From contig JAWWNJ010000100.1 of NCBI GenBank assembly GCA_037176885.1, forward strand, positions 868,001 to 932,000: a DNA stretch of 64,000 bases. The letters are read 5' to 3'. Shown here piece by piece: positions 36,464-48,160 of this stretch (the first letter of the stretch is position 1; each line of letters opens with the position of its first letter). Source of the DNA: Favolaschia claudopus (Eukaryota > Basidiomycota > Agaricomycetes > Agaricales > Mycenaceae). The notes beneath the pieces are model-generated. The model searched no databases, was not told the DNA's origin, and worked only from the letters and a program-made list of their open reading frames with translations. The position numbers and the translations under genes were made by a program.

Positions 36464-37307
36464 ATGCCTACGGTTTCGCGTCGTACCTTGACTGTAACAT
36501 ACTCTATCCCAGGCAAGGACGGAGACGAGCACCATGCTGTCATTGCGCTCCCGGAGTCATACGAGGTGAGTGTCAGAGGCAGTGTGTCTCGCTGCATATT
36601 GACGAGACCTTAGCTAGCTATAGTGCTTGCTCTGCTACTTCTCGGAAAATACGTGTCGAGTCCACCGCCGGACGTGAACGACGTATTGCTCAAAGTTAGA
36701 GAAAGAGACGAGGAGGGGAGGTGGATCTGGGCTGAATTTCGCCCATCTGACTGGGAACTTGTGATCACTCCAGGCTCGAGAATTGGCCTGTTTGCAAAAG
36801 ACTTGCCCCGCGCAATGATCTCCCGCCCTCTGTTTCTGGGTGGACCCGTTTTTCTATCTTTCGGCACTAAGGACGGCGCATTGATCACCTGGTCAGTTCC
36901 GAATCGCCAAAGCGCAGGTACCTGCCAGTGGAATTCTATCACTCGACCGGGCAGCTTTTCTGTCAGTCTTGACTGGAGATGGTCAAATTTGATACTCAAA
37001 TAACGACAGGAGGCGGTAGACAGTGCTAAAACCTTTGTCAAGGCAAAACAAGGCAGCCCTAGTGGGCTTATGCAACCTTCCAAAGCTGAGGCTCGAGGTC
37101 AGAATTTGGTCCTGGAAAGTTGTCAATCCCTATTGACATTCTTTGGCAGTGCTAAAGCCCGGGAAAACCCTTACTTTCTACGTGCTGTTTGTGCAAAAGA
37201 ATACCGAGACCTGGATCCAATTTCCGCCCCATGCTGTGACCGACGAGGAGTCATGGAAAGCTGTAGTACCTGAGCCTTTTGGTGTTCTGGGTGTACTCGC
37301 TCAGTGA
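36464..37307 (+). CDS. Hypothetical protein, 3' structure uncertain
   Basis: Exon 1 (36464-36565) gives MPTVSRRTLTVTYSIPGKD and HHAVIALPESYE. A 48-nt intron leads to exon 2 from 36614, which reads LAIVLALLLLGKYVSS, then VNDVLLKVRERDEEGRWIW and PLFLGGPVFLSFGTKD, before a stop at 37003 if unspliced. Downstream at about 37152-37307 another coding-like stretch reads VLKPGKTLTFYVLFVQKN and ends FGVLGVLAQ. I think it is the last exon, reached by an intron whose donor I could not place. No known domain. The first two exons alone would give 163 residues. Confidence 0.45.
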
Positions 37308-37469
37308 TTTTGCTTTCAGTTCAAAGACTTTTCTCTGCAAAAGGGTGGAGACTGCATGGAATCAATTTTATGTAACTACATACTGGTACAAGCTCCACAC
37401 AGCGGCGGGATGGCGTTCATATTGATAATCGTGTATATATCAAACATTGTGCGAATCCACAAACGAAAT

Positions 37470-39143
37470 TCAATCATGGCCCGTGAACGCGTGTCGGTCT
37501 TCCATAGACCCACAAGTAATCGTCACCTGCACCCCCGCCTGGTTATGCCATGCTCTTGCGGCACTCAAAAGCCTGTCTCCCGCCCGCTCCGTTCCACGAC
37601 GGTCGCTTCCACGATACGTGATCCAAAACGCCGGCTCGAAATCGACTTGCTGCAGCCGTGCACCGGGCCAGCTATCTGAACAATGCCCGCTGATGAATGC
37701 GATGAGGCCGTCGACTCGGATGCGTCCGAAAGCGGTACACGCGAACGAGGTGAGACTGGGGAGGAGCCGGATGTCGTGCGCGTGGGCTTCGGTGAAGATG
37801 CTCCAGAGGGTGCCGAAGCATCGCGTGATGCTGAGTTCAGCTAGTTGTGGGTGTGCGCCGAGGATTGCGGTGAAGTGTTCGGCGGACATGTTGTTTATCT
37901 CGTAGAGCTTCAGGCAAGTCAGTTTTATTTCGTAGCGGGAAAACCAAGACAAGAAGGCTTCGTGGAATCCTTGATTGTAGAGATCGGGGTCAGTGTCTCC
38001 GTTTCCTGCGTTATTTCGCAGCGTCAGGGAATTCAGTGCGGGCGGTTTGGCTTGGTCGAGGAAGGTGACGAGCTGCTCGTAGCAGGCAAAGGTCAGGTCG
38101 AGATGAGTAAGAGCCTCAAAGGTGATGACGTTTTCGTCCGGCGTTCCGGTCGACGGAGTGCTGAGGATGTGGGGGACGTTGATGACCTGATCTAGATGCC
38201 CTTCCGGTTCATCTGGGTCGCCGTGAAAACATGTCGGAGATCACCGCAAATAAATATGTATACCTTCGTCGCGACCTCCTAGATGCCATTGCATATATGG
38301 ATTAGCATCGATTGCCAGTGCGAGACTCTGGATTGCGGGGATCAAAGGCAGCAACGCATAAGCCGACTCGTTGTAGATGGTGACGCAGAGTTCAAGTTCC
38401 TGCAATTGGTCGAGATTCAGGCCAAATTCAAAAGCATCCACTTCACCCTCCCAACAGGTATACGAAAAGCTGGTCAGACGTGGAGCCAATGCTGATAGAT
38501 TCGTGGCATCTTCTGGAGTAGGCGCGCAATCACTGTCCATGGTAGCAACGAAGGTGAGCCGCAAGCGACGAAGCACTGGGAAGGTTGCCTCTGGGAGATG
38601 CCAAAAGGTATCCAGATCGTCTTCATTGAGCTCCAGATCGGCACTGGTGATCCTGCCTGCGTTACCGACAATAAAGCTCTCGAATGCACCGCGAGGCAAT
38701 TCTCCGTCTGCGAGCAGCTGAATGTCGAGGCGTCGGCTCGGAGGAATCAGAGTCAGAAAATGCGTAGCCACTTCTTCCAGGTAGGGCAGCGAGTAGGTCG
38801 ACAACCATCGTGGATTGAAAAATCGGAAACGATTCCAAACTGTGGCTATTGCGAGATACCGCCAGCGTCGGCAGACATGGCTGATAAGAAGAGGGATGAC
38901 GACGGTCGATGGAACATTGTACGGATCCGAGTCTGCTGATGGTTGTGGTATGGTTATCGAGGCATCGCCGACCGTCCAGCGAAAGATTTCAGTAAGTAGT
39001 TCGTTCGGGAGGACCTTGACAGTGGAGTTGTCGTCGTCGTCATATAGGTCGAGTGACACTGTAGGACTCTGCGCTTGCACAATTGGGGCCACCCATTCGG
39101 TCTGGAAGCGAACGATGAGAGACTGGTTAATTGATGGGTGCAT
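37470..39143 (-). CDS. F-box protein with LRR-like C-terminal region, about 540 aa
   Basis: Two exons (38264-39143 and 37470-38212, 51-nt intron) sum to 1623 nt in frame. An F-box is near the N-terminus: VKVLPNELLTEIFRWTV ... PLLISHVCRRWRYLAIATV. It should bind Skp1 in an SCF ubiquitin ligase. The rest shows degenerate leucine-rich spacing (FPVLRRLRLTFVA, LDQLQELELCVTIYN, FEALTHLDLTFACYE, PALNSLTLRNN, LTCLKLYEINNMS, HPQLAELSITRCFG), the usual layout of the expanded Agaricomycete F-box family. The substrate is not inferable. The ATG at 39143 is the first in the frame. Confidence 0.85.
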
Positions 39144-39623
39144 GAGCTTACTGGGGAGGCTCGACGCTTGATACCGACGATCATGCTATGGTGCGAGTTG
39201 GGGAAATAGGATCGGTGGGAATCGATACGCGCCAGTTTTGTATGTGTTCCCGCGTACGGTGACGATGTGCCATGACAGGCCAGAGAATCTCGACGCACCG
39301 GTGACGTGACCGGATGCAATTAGTAGCACTTCGAATCCCCATGTCATGTTGAGCTCATAGGCTACACAGTGTTGTTGCTCTGCGATGTCGTATGAAAAAG
39401 ACGGGGGATTGCGGGGGCGCCCTAAGAATACCCTTCATGAGAACCGAAATCTCGAAACAGAAAGGACCGAAGGTGAGACGGAGCGCCGTGAACAGGCTCA
39501 TTCAACTTGAAAGCGATGGTGTCTCCGTGTGTTTGGTGGTATGTAGACAATTAGGCTCGAACCAGCCGCTCGCCGAGGGACGGGCGTTTGATGACAGTCG
39601 ATCAAAGCCCTATGGCGAAGCGG
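39144..39623. other. Upstream flank of the F-box gene with an imperfect outer inverted repeat
   Basis: From about 39555 the sequence pairs imperfectly with 40133-40205 (shared GATGACARTCGATCAA), extending the foldback element outward. No gene seen. Confidence 0.45.
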
Positions 39624-40132
39624 CTGGAAGATAATAACCGGGCGGTAGTACGGTTGGCCGTTTTGGCCGGCGGTTGTTTTGACTTAGAAAAATTTCGAGG
39701 TGTTGAAAATTCAAACTTACTCAATCAAAAATCTGAGTAGACAGATCTGTTCGGAACTACTCAGGTATGCTGCCCATATAGTTTTCAAGCTCAAATTGCA
39801 CCTAGTGGATGTGGTGTGAAGTGAAAAACAGTTGAATTTGCTGGACCGGATACCGGGCTTCATCACGTCATCCAGGTCATGCGCTGATGATGAGTGATGG
39901 GACGCAATTCCCACCAAAAATCTTGCTAGTAAATCGTTCATAGCACAGTTCCCTGGCATTCAACACGCCCCAAATCGATAGAATAAACATTTGAAGTTAA
40001 TCCAAAGAGATCTGTCTACTCAGATTTTTGATTGAGTAAGTTTGAATTTTCAACACCTCGAAATTTTTCTAAGTCAAAACAACCGCCGGCCAAAACGGCC
40101 AACCGTACTACCGCCCGGTTATTATCTTCCAG
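39624..40132. mobile_element. Foldback element with perfect 125-bp inverted arms
   Basis: 39624-39748 and 40008-40132 are exact reverse complements over 125 bp (outer end CTGGAAGATAATAACC, inner end GTAGACAGATCT), with a 259-bp spacer that holds no convincing gene. Arms this long resemble Mutator-like or foldback non-autonomous elements. No target-site duplication could be fixed because the outer flanks also pair imperfectly. Confidence 0.85.
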
Positions 40133-41521
40133 TCTCTTTTCCGCCGGCGGGTTGATCGATTGTCATCAACCATCGTCGGGCGGAAAACGTGACTGGTATC
40201 AACGAGTCTAGTAGACAATGTAGTTGAGCACCACAGTCAGCGGTGCATGAATGTAACAGGAATCAGGATGTATTCAGATGCCTTGCGTTTTTGGCAATCG
40301 GGTTCTGGGCAAAGAATATAAATGATTTACACATGCACATGACTGCCTTGGAGATCTGGGTTGAAAGATGAAAATGGGAGGTAGGACAATGAAAGGCGGA
40401 GATACCCTATACTCGGGGATGTCGATATCGCTGAGTATAACTCCTACGTGCTCGCCTCCAGCGTAAGCTCGAAGTTAGGACTTGTATTTACTGCGCCTAG
40501 ACAATGGCTGAACTTGTCCGATTCAAGTGAGTTGACGAGAAAAATCTGGAGCTCTGTAGCAAGCTGCAATGGTCGTCTGGAGAGGTTCCGAGTCGGACCG
40601 ACAAGGTTCCGAAACAATTCCGAAAAAAAAGGTGTTAACCAAGTGGCACACAGAGACCAGCAAGTGTGCGGCAGCCCCGTAAGTGGAGAGGGAACAACGT
40701 AGAGGCCGCAGAGTACATTATCTAGTCGGTGATGAGGGCTACGATTAAGACTCATCATATTGACAAGTATTTGTCGACTAAAACTTGTCATCCAGCCACC
40801 ATCTTCCTTCCCGCAATATTCCCTATATCGCGCTCTTGGATGCAACAATACGGTGGCCAATCTGTGGCCTCGAAGGAAACGACTGTTGTGCTGTATCTTG
40901 CGCTGCATCCCTATGCCTCGAAGGCAAATTACCAGCAAGCTTGCTTAATGTGAATGGTGCGGCCTGGTCGCTATCTAAAACCTTGGTTCTCCACCACTCG
41001 ACCTCGAGAAATCGTGTACCGCACTATAACTCGGAGACAGCCGCCTTTTAGAGATCGACTCTGAATTGAAGGCTCTCTATTTGGGGGCGATACTCAAATT
41101 GAACCGTCAGAGATAACCAGTAACTAGGATAAGTATAGCGGTTGAAGCTAGCAACGTTGAAGGGCTATCGTTAACTTGAATGGACAGTGTTCTGAATAAC
41201 TCATTCAAGTCATAAAGCGACTTTCTTTGTGTGCCCGTTTTCGTTACTGGCGAGGTTTTGCAGTGAGTGCGTAACTTTTTCGCGCATGCCCAATGTAGCC
41301 ATTCAGACCCGATGCAACAAGGCATTAGGTGGTCCTTCGATCCCCCAATTCGTTAGATCGACGATCCCTGGCGGGCGAGTTAAGATTGATTTTTAAACTC
41401 TTCTTATATTTTGGGCGAACTCCGAACAAATGGACTCAAGCTAACGAAGTAGCTGTTCTCTCAGGGCCCTACATCTGCAGAAATTCGGTACAGATATACG
41501 ACCGCCCATCCCGCATCGAAA
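40133..41521. other. Intergenic, no gene supported
   Basis: Right flank of the foldback element and 3' flank of X1. Frames such as minus 40444-40938 lack domains or splice support. Confidence 0.4.
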
Positions 41522-42228
41522 TCAATCCTTGAACTTGATTTTCTCCTCCGTCATAGAGCCGGTAACGGTAGTGCATGTCGAGGAAGTATTGGACCGCGCC
41601 AACGTCACCGAAGACGCGTGCGACGGGGTGCGCATGAGCCCGTCCTTTTCGTTGACGTTGACTTGGGTGGGAAGCCTGGGTGACGAGCGCCGGACCTTGT
41701 TCACCACGTTGGCCATGGAGGGCAGGGCAGTCCGGCGAACGGCGTCGCGGAGGCGCGAGCCTGCCGAGGACAGCGGCGACGAGGAGGAGGAGAGCGTGCT
41801 GACGGCCGAAGATGGCGAGGCGATGACATGTGGAGACAGGAAGTCGTGGAACGTCGAGCTGGGCACCTGAAGGGTTAGCTCGGGTCGAGTCTTTTCTGTG
41901 GATCGTATGTCGGTCAGGCCCTCGTTTGCTTCGAACGACGCGTATGTATGCTTACCAGATGCGAATGCCTGCGGTCGATCGTCCTTGGCGCTCAGTGGAG
42001 GGGTCGTCTTCCCGACGAGAGTCAAAAATCCATATTCTTCGTGCGGAGGACCAAGATAAAGGTTTCCTTCGCGATCGCAGAACGAGTACCTAGCCGTGTC
42101 GGCGTCGTACCCAATGCGCGTCACGCCTTCGGGGAGACGCGCCGAGTCCTACAAAAATAGTATCAACGACTTGTTTTGGTGCGAGAACTGAACGTACATA
42201 CTTCATTCCACTGCGTCCAGCGGCTCAT
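41522..42228 (-). CDS. Uncharacterised protein X1 (MGRWTQWNE family), 197 aa
   Basis: Three exons (42202-42228, 41956-42148, 41522-41895) sum to 594 nt. The N-terminal ~60 residues are conserved with X2 at 51.9 kb: MSRWTQWNE, DSARLPEGVTRIGYDADTAR, SFCDREGNLYLGPPHEEYG. The remainder is Ser/Thr-rich with LPSMANVVNKVRRSS and ends SMTEEKIKFKD. The conserved head resembles the N-terminal segment of some mushroom proteins annotated near LysM modules, from memory and unverified. No LysM is visible. The very short first exon (9 codons) and the 193-nt second exon are identical in layout in X2. Function unknown. Confidence 0.7.
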
Positions 42229-43517
42229 TGAGTTCAACTTCCAGAGGTTGGGAGATCCAAGCCCATCGCGTGCTTGTTTTAACATCGGGCGTGGGGATGT
42301 GCCGATCTCATCTTCGCATTTAGGCCTCAGAAGGCCGAGACACAGCTCTCGGAAATGTCGGAAGGAGATGGCAATCTCAACCCATGAATTCTGTGCATTA
42401 CAACCGAAACTCTTGTGAAGTTTGTGCATCCAGGTGCATCCTGCATCGCAGCCAACGTGATTTCTTTCTGTGAAACCTGCGGGGGAAGTCCTCCGCCGAA
42501 TTGAGCTGTTTTCTTGGCCTTGAACTTGTCCTAGTTGTTCAGGTCAGCATGCAGATGGCGCGTACGCAATGAATGCGAAAGCGGGCCGCAACAAAGCAGA
42601 CACGACATTCCAGGTTTCATGATTCCAGCGAAATAGAAGGTGAGAGTCAGGCGGAAGTAGTATTACGACTCTTGAGATCTTGTGCTCCCCTACGGGAAAC
42701 GACGTTGTTTTGAGACGAGAGCACGCGATGCGTTACAAGTCCAGGGTCGTACAGGCAAGGCAAGTATCGACTGAGTTTCTGCAGAATCCAATTGGTTTCG
42801 GGACTGTCGGCGAGATTCGCGATCTGAACGCCTCAGTTGCACTTCAGAGCAGAAAGAATAACGCCAGAGCAGCCATTTCAAAGACAGGGAAAGGTCAAGA
42901 GCTTGAAGTTCCCCGCAAGAAACGTCGAGGTGAGGTGAGTGGTTTCGGACAGTGATGATTGATCGCAAACGCTGCCACCAGCCGTCACCTTCAAGGCTTT
43001 GCAGCCTTTGCTCAATGCTCACCGTTGCCTTCGTCCCCCAGCAGTGATTCTTCATCCGTCCTGGCTGCAATCTAATGGAACAATGAAACAATACGTCTGG
43101 GGTGATCGCTGGGTTAATTCTGAACTTGGCCGTAATATGCAGCTGGCCGCAGGGAACAAGATCTGGGGTGCTCTTGAATGAAAACTAGATGCACTTCAAT
43201 GTCGGGCTCGTCTTGCAGTTGAATCTTGGATTGTGGATGAGTAAATCGTCGACCAAAGGCATTCTCGGCGGTGCTAAAGACGCTGGCAGCATTGTTCTCC
43301 TCACCAACCTCACCTCGTACTTGGAGTGAAATTTCTATAATCTCGTGACGAGAACGCGAGGTTGAACACCTTCAGAGAGGACGTTCGGTTGCGTGCAGCC
43401 CCTGTACAGTGATCGAGGAGGTGGCTGGGTGTCACAGTCTCCTCGACATTCGTCTCTTGCACTCGAATACCATCGTCAACACCGCAACCGAGCATACAAA
43501 CCGTATATTTTCGAATC
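42229..43517. other. Region between divergent X1 and Y1
   Basis: The last ~125 bp before Y1 match the upstream sequence of Y2 (57612-57735), so the Y promoter was duplicated with the gene. The rest shows no supported gene. Confidence 0.5.
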
Positions 43518-45851
43518 ATGTTGCCTAAGAAGGTGAGCAACGTGTATCCTCTTCCCTCTCAACACTAATTCGTTCATTCATAATCAAGCTGAAGAAAGTT
43601 ATATCCCCCAAGAAACCTCCGCCGAGCGCTCCTCTTCGCCCTTTGGTTCTCGTCCAGAAGCTCGAGCAGGAAGCGCAAATCGTATCCAAGAAGCCGGCCA
43701 GCAAGGCAAAACGGGTTCTCGCGTTCTTCAAGCTCAAGAAGAAGAAGAAGTCGGGGGCTATCTCCGCCGAATACGTCGTCGTAGAGCTCGAAGACGGTCG
43801 CTCGTCCATGACAACTGTCTCTACCAAGGCCAACTCGTTCAGCTCTTCTACACGGTCTGGTTCGGCACCCCCACCTCTTCTAGCGTCCGCTGCAGTCAAC
43901 CTTCCCATCGCAGCGGCGTTCTACACGCCTGAGCCCCGCCGGTTCACAATCGCAAACCCTTCCAAAGCATTGCGGCCAACGATCCCGCTTAGCCCGTCGC
44001 TTGTCATCAGCTGCAGAACAGAATCTAAAGTCTCTCGCTCGCTTTCGCTGACTGTGGCGGCTGCCAAGATTGGGCCCAAGGTCGACGTTGACGCCTCAAC
44101 TCCCGCTCCTCTCTCAGTCACGTCTTCGTCGGGCGCTGACCTCAAGCCTTTGCGCCTCTCGGCTGCGTCCCTGCCGGCGATCCCTTCGCGAATTTCCGTT
44201 GACTGCGCCCGTTCGCCTTCGTATCCTGTCAATATGCACGGACGCAACAACCTCAAAGTGCTCCGCCTCTCTGCGAACCCTCTCCCCTCAATCGCTTCAC
44301 GTCTAGCTGCAACCGAAGCTGAGGTCGCTCCAGCGTCAAGTGCACCTATCATAGCGGGCTCCACCGCGGTGATACCCGTTGGCCTCAAACCGCTCCTTCT
44401 CGCCGCAGCCGCACGTTCGCTTCCTCAATCGCAAGCGCAAGTCAAACCCAGAGACCCCTTGCCTCGCCCTTTCACCTCACGTATCCCGTGGCGAGTAGGA
44501 TCGACATTGGGGAGATCAGTCCTCAAAGGTGTTTGCCCGCATTGTGGTTCATCGTCTCTTGTGGGCTCCATTGATACAACAGTTGACGTGCGTTCTGGCG
44601 AGAGTAGAGTGTTGATCGTGGAAGAAGGCGAGACGTACGGCAAGCGCGCACAAGAGGTGGAGGTCTCGCAGATCCATGAACAGCTGGCCCGCCCCGCGAT
44701 CAGGGTGATGTCGGAGCTCGCGATTCAAACTGAGGGCGACGAGGATACTAGCGCAGTGGATCTGAAGCAGAACGTGGAAATTCAAACGGATGCAGAGGCG
44801 GTTTCCTCGGTAAGTCAAGCAGCAGAAGCTCGCTCGTCCCCAGGCTTATGGCGGAAACGCAACGCAGAAAGACGGCAACGAGCGTACTAGCGACATTCTG
44901 AACCAGGATCCAGAGTTCAAGGAAGTTGCTAAATGCGAGATAGGCCAGCAAACCGACCCACTTGCCGCCCCTACAGACACCAATGCTCCCACCATCACGG
45001 TGAAGACAACCGCCGAGTCAGGGATGCAAACCGAGCCGGAGGTCGAGCTCGTCGGCGAGGTGCACCCCAGCCAGAACGCTCATCGTACGCTGGTGGACGC
45101 GTCCACCCAGACCGACCTCGACGATCATATCCTATACAGTCATCGTTCAACACACGCTCCTGCCCCCGCTCCCGCCCCACTCCCACCGCCACCTCCTCCT
45201 CCTCCCCCTCCCCCGAAGACGAGCCTTTCTCGCAAGTTCTTCCGTCGGGCAGACGTTCCAGCCAACACCAACGCCAAGGCTAGCGCGCCGGGCAACGCAA
45301 AGGTCTCCAGCGAACCCACCGGTGGCAATTACCTCTCTGAACTCAAGGACCGTCTCGCCCGACGGAACATTCGACCGAACACCCTCACAGTTTCCCCCTC
45401 TCAGACTCGCAACTCCACCCGCCGCTCCTCCTCCTTCTCCAAGTTCGCTGCGGTGAAGATCCGCCGTCACGCGCACCGCAACGCCGAGAACGTCAAGCCC
45501 GAGGAAGAGGGCGAGCTTCTTAGACTATTCCGACAGAACAAAACGAATGGAGGCCGTCGCATTGCTCTGGGTGCCCTGGACCCCAACACATCCAGCACTT
45601 CAAACAACACCACCAATGCCACCACCACCACGCGGAAGCTTCGACGCATCGTCGTCCCGCCCGTCACGGAGGGCGCCCTCTCTTCCCGCAACCCTCAGAT
45701 ACAAAACGAGTTGGAGCGCCTTCGTGCGCAGGCCAAAGTAGGCGGGGCTGGAGGAGGAGGGAGTGGTTCGCGACGCGTTACTGCTGCTGGCGATAAAGAA
45801 AAACAAAAAAATGCTATAACCGGATTAGAAAACCCGACAGGAACAAAGTAG
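43518..45851 (+). CDS. Low-complexity protein Y1 with xQT[D/E] motif array (possible frameshift)
   Basis: Paralogue of Y2 (55435-57611). Exon 1 is 15 nt (MLPKK), then a 56-nt intron and a long exon from 43589. The N-terminus is Lys-rich (KKVISPKKPPPSAPLRP, FFKLKKKKKSGAISAEY). The centre is Ser/Ala/Pro-rich with short repeats of the LK.LRLSA.PLP.I.SR type and a single CPHC pair. An acidic region has five xQT[D/E] sites (AIQTE, EIQTD, QQTD, MQTE, STQTD), then a nine-Pro run and a basic C-terminus. The reading frame breaks near 44810-44870. It is restored either by a 34-nt GT-AG intron (44810-44843, giving 747 aa) or by correcting one extra base relative to Y2. No enzyme domain. Predicted mostly disordered. 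Confidence 0.65.
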
Positions 45852-48160
45852 AGGATCAGGTAGATTGTAGTTCGCGTTACGCGATTGCTTGGATGAATGG
45901 ATATGATTACAGTGCTCCAGAATATTTTGTTTGACTTATGCGGTCAAAAGAAATGTGAGTGCGCGTGGGAATTTCAGGGCCTTTGTTCCTTGCTCTTTCT
46001 CCTGCGCGTTTCTTCTCAGACGTCGACCATGGCTTGTCTCAGTTCCGGTACCTGCTTAGCGTCATGATCATCTTCGACCCGCCCAAGGTTCACACATTGG
46101 CTCAAACTATTCACTTGCGAACCTGAAAAATTCGACTCTCGGACGTGGAATCAAAGGTTTATTGCTACGAAATTCCACGCAACATCCTGCTACTAGTTTC
46201 TGTGGCTCTCCGCTTCCTGGGTCATTTGCGGTCTAAGTCTAATCAAGTTTGCATTCAATAGCGCTGCCAGTACTTTACCGCCTCGTCTCGCTTGGCTGAC
46301 GCCTGCCATATTTACCCAGCCTCGTTTTCGTTACTCGGAAGGAATCTTCCCATGTTGGTGGTCCGATCTTGGACTGCTTGACGCACAAGCTGTTGCTGAA
46401 GGCCCGTCTGGCCCTCACAAGGCATAAATCAGTAAAAGTTCTGACTGTCCAACTTGAAGAGTGCTCTTATTCATCTGCCTTGTCTCCGACCTTCTCCGAC
46501 TCGCTGGGATTAATTTAACGCCCCACATACGCCTTGATGTAGTGCACGGAACAATCTGGGTCCTAAGGTTTCTCAGGTCTGGATCTGCTGCGCTGCGTAA
46601 CATGAGACTCTTGCAATTGGAACAGCCTACCTCCAAGATCTACCCTGATTTCGCTCGATGTGTTCCTGCGCAACTGGATGACTGGCTGAGCTCCTTCCGA
46701 TTCTCGCACGCCACTTGCAATTTGGTTGGATGATACTGGAGAATCCTCCGAAGCGAAATTCTACCTCACAAGCTCGTGCCCTGTTATACTGGGACGTTCC
46801 ACGCTCATGAGTCATCATGATACCTACCTGCCTATAATGGTTCTCGATATCGATCAGACTTGAAAGTACTTACGCTCATCCTCTCATGAAAACTCGTGTA
46901 TAGCTGATTTTGACTTAGATTCGAGATGTTTTCTGCGCGAACCCTCATCACTTCCTGCAAACCCACAAGTATCTTGTGACACCGACGCGTGCAAGACAGT
47001 CGCGCTAATCTCGGGGTGCGTGCGTCCTCTATACATGCCTGATACATGTCAAGCTCAATGTCGAACACTGGCACAGATTTGGGGCCGGATACCCTATCTT
47101 TGCAACTAGGCTCACGCTACCTGATTCTTTTCCTGACTGCCTCTGAACACCAAAGCATGTCGGACATTCAACGGTTCCTTCTGATTCAGACCCTACAGCT
47201 CTGGGTACATCGTTGCATGCTGCTTTGATATGCTTCGGTCCCGGTCTCTATTCGAAGTTTCACGGAACTCTGCCATCGCTCTTCCCAGTGGCAGAATTTC
47301 ACCCCGCCTCGTGCATGATGTGTAGTTGCCAACAAGCATGCTGGAGACGAGGATGCTCATCGATCCTTTCGCGGGAGGATGTCAACTAAAATGGAGGAGG
47401 TGAGGCAGAATTTGGAATCATTGCCTCATCGGTCATTGACAAACCAGTTTACTAGCAGTGGTGGACGTCGATGATTTTGGATACGGTGCACGGTGGTCAT
47501 AGAACTGGCGGTTCAGTTGTAGTGCTGGGACGGGCATGGCTTGGCAAGTGCGACACGAAGATTGCCCGAGTGAGAAACAGGTATATTTTTCCTTCATTTG
47601 ATCTCTTGCTGTACGCTGCGATTCCTCGATTGAAAGCGAAAACGCGTCGAATCATGTCCACATATTTCATTTCGTGAAAACATCTTTTACTTGCCTGAGA
47701 CTTGTATCAGTTCACCGCGAAGACATTTTGCGGTGGCACCGGAAGTAGATCTGTGAAATCGCGATCAAATTTCCTATTCCGCTCTCAGGCGGAGACTCGG
47801 CAAGTTGTTCTGGATTCACAGTGGGTTAGCACCGTGACCGAGCAGACGGTCTCTGCCGCAGTGTGCGAACGGAAGGACAACGAGGAGGACCATTTATACC
47901 CTTTCTGGGTGCGGGACCTCAGTGGCAACCTCATTTTCTTCCCGCAATCGGCTTCGCACAAACTTCGCGCCTATTTCCTGGATCTCACTTCCTTGCTCGA
48001 GGCGTCGCCTACACCATCAACGACTTATTCCCTTCATATAAAAAGACAGAACTTTGCAGACGAGAGCCCGATAATCGATAACCTCGGTCGTGCGCTACTC
48101 GCGCCCATCGCACTTGTAACTTGTCTCTGTCGGTTACCTTGTCTCTGAGGGGCATATACT
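45852..48160. other. Long intergenic region, no gene supported
   Basis: 3' flank of Y1 and upstream region of the velvet gene. Frames up to ~150 codons occur (for example 47702-48148) but lack domains. A TATAAAAA at 48036-48043 lies about 120 nt before the velvet ATG and may be its TATA element. Confidence 0.4.

Noticed and set aside
40444..40938. Minus-strand 164-codon frame
   Set aside because: Cys/Arg/His-rich random-looking composition without any recognised motif.
47702..48148. Plus-strand 148-codon frame upstream of the velvet gene
   Set aside because: First ATG position uncertain, no domain, and it overlaps the likely velvet promoter with a TATA-like site.
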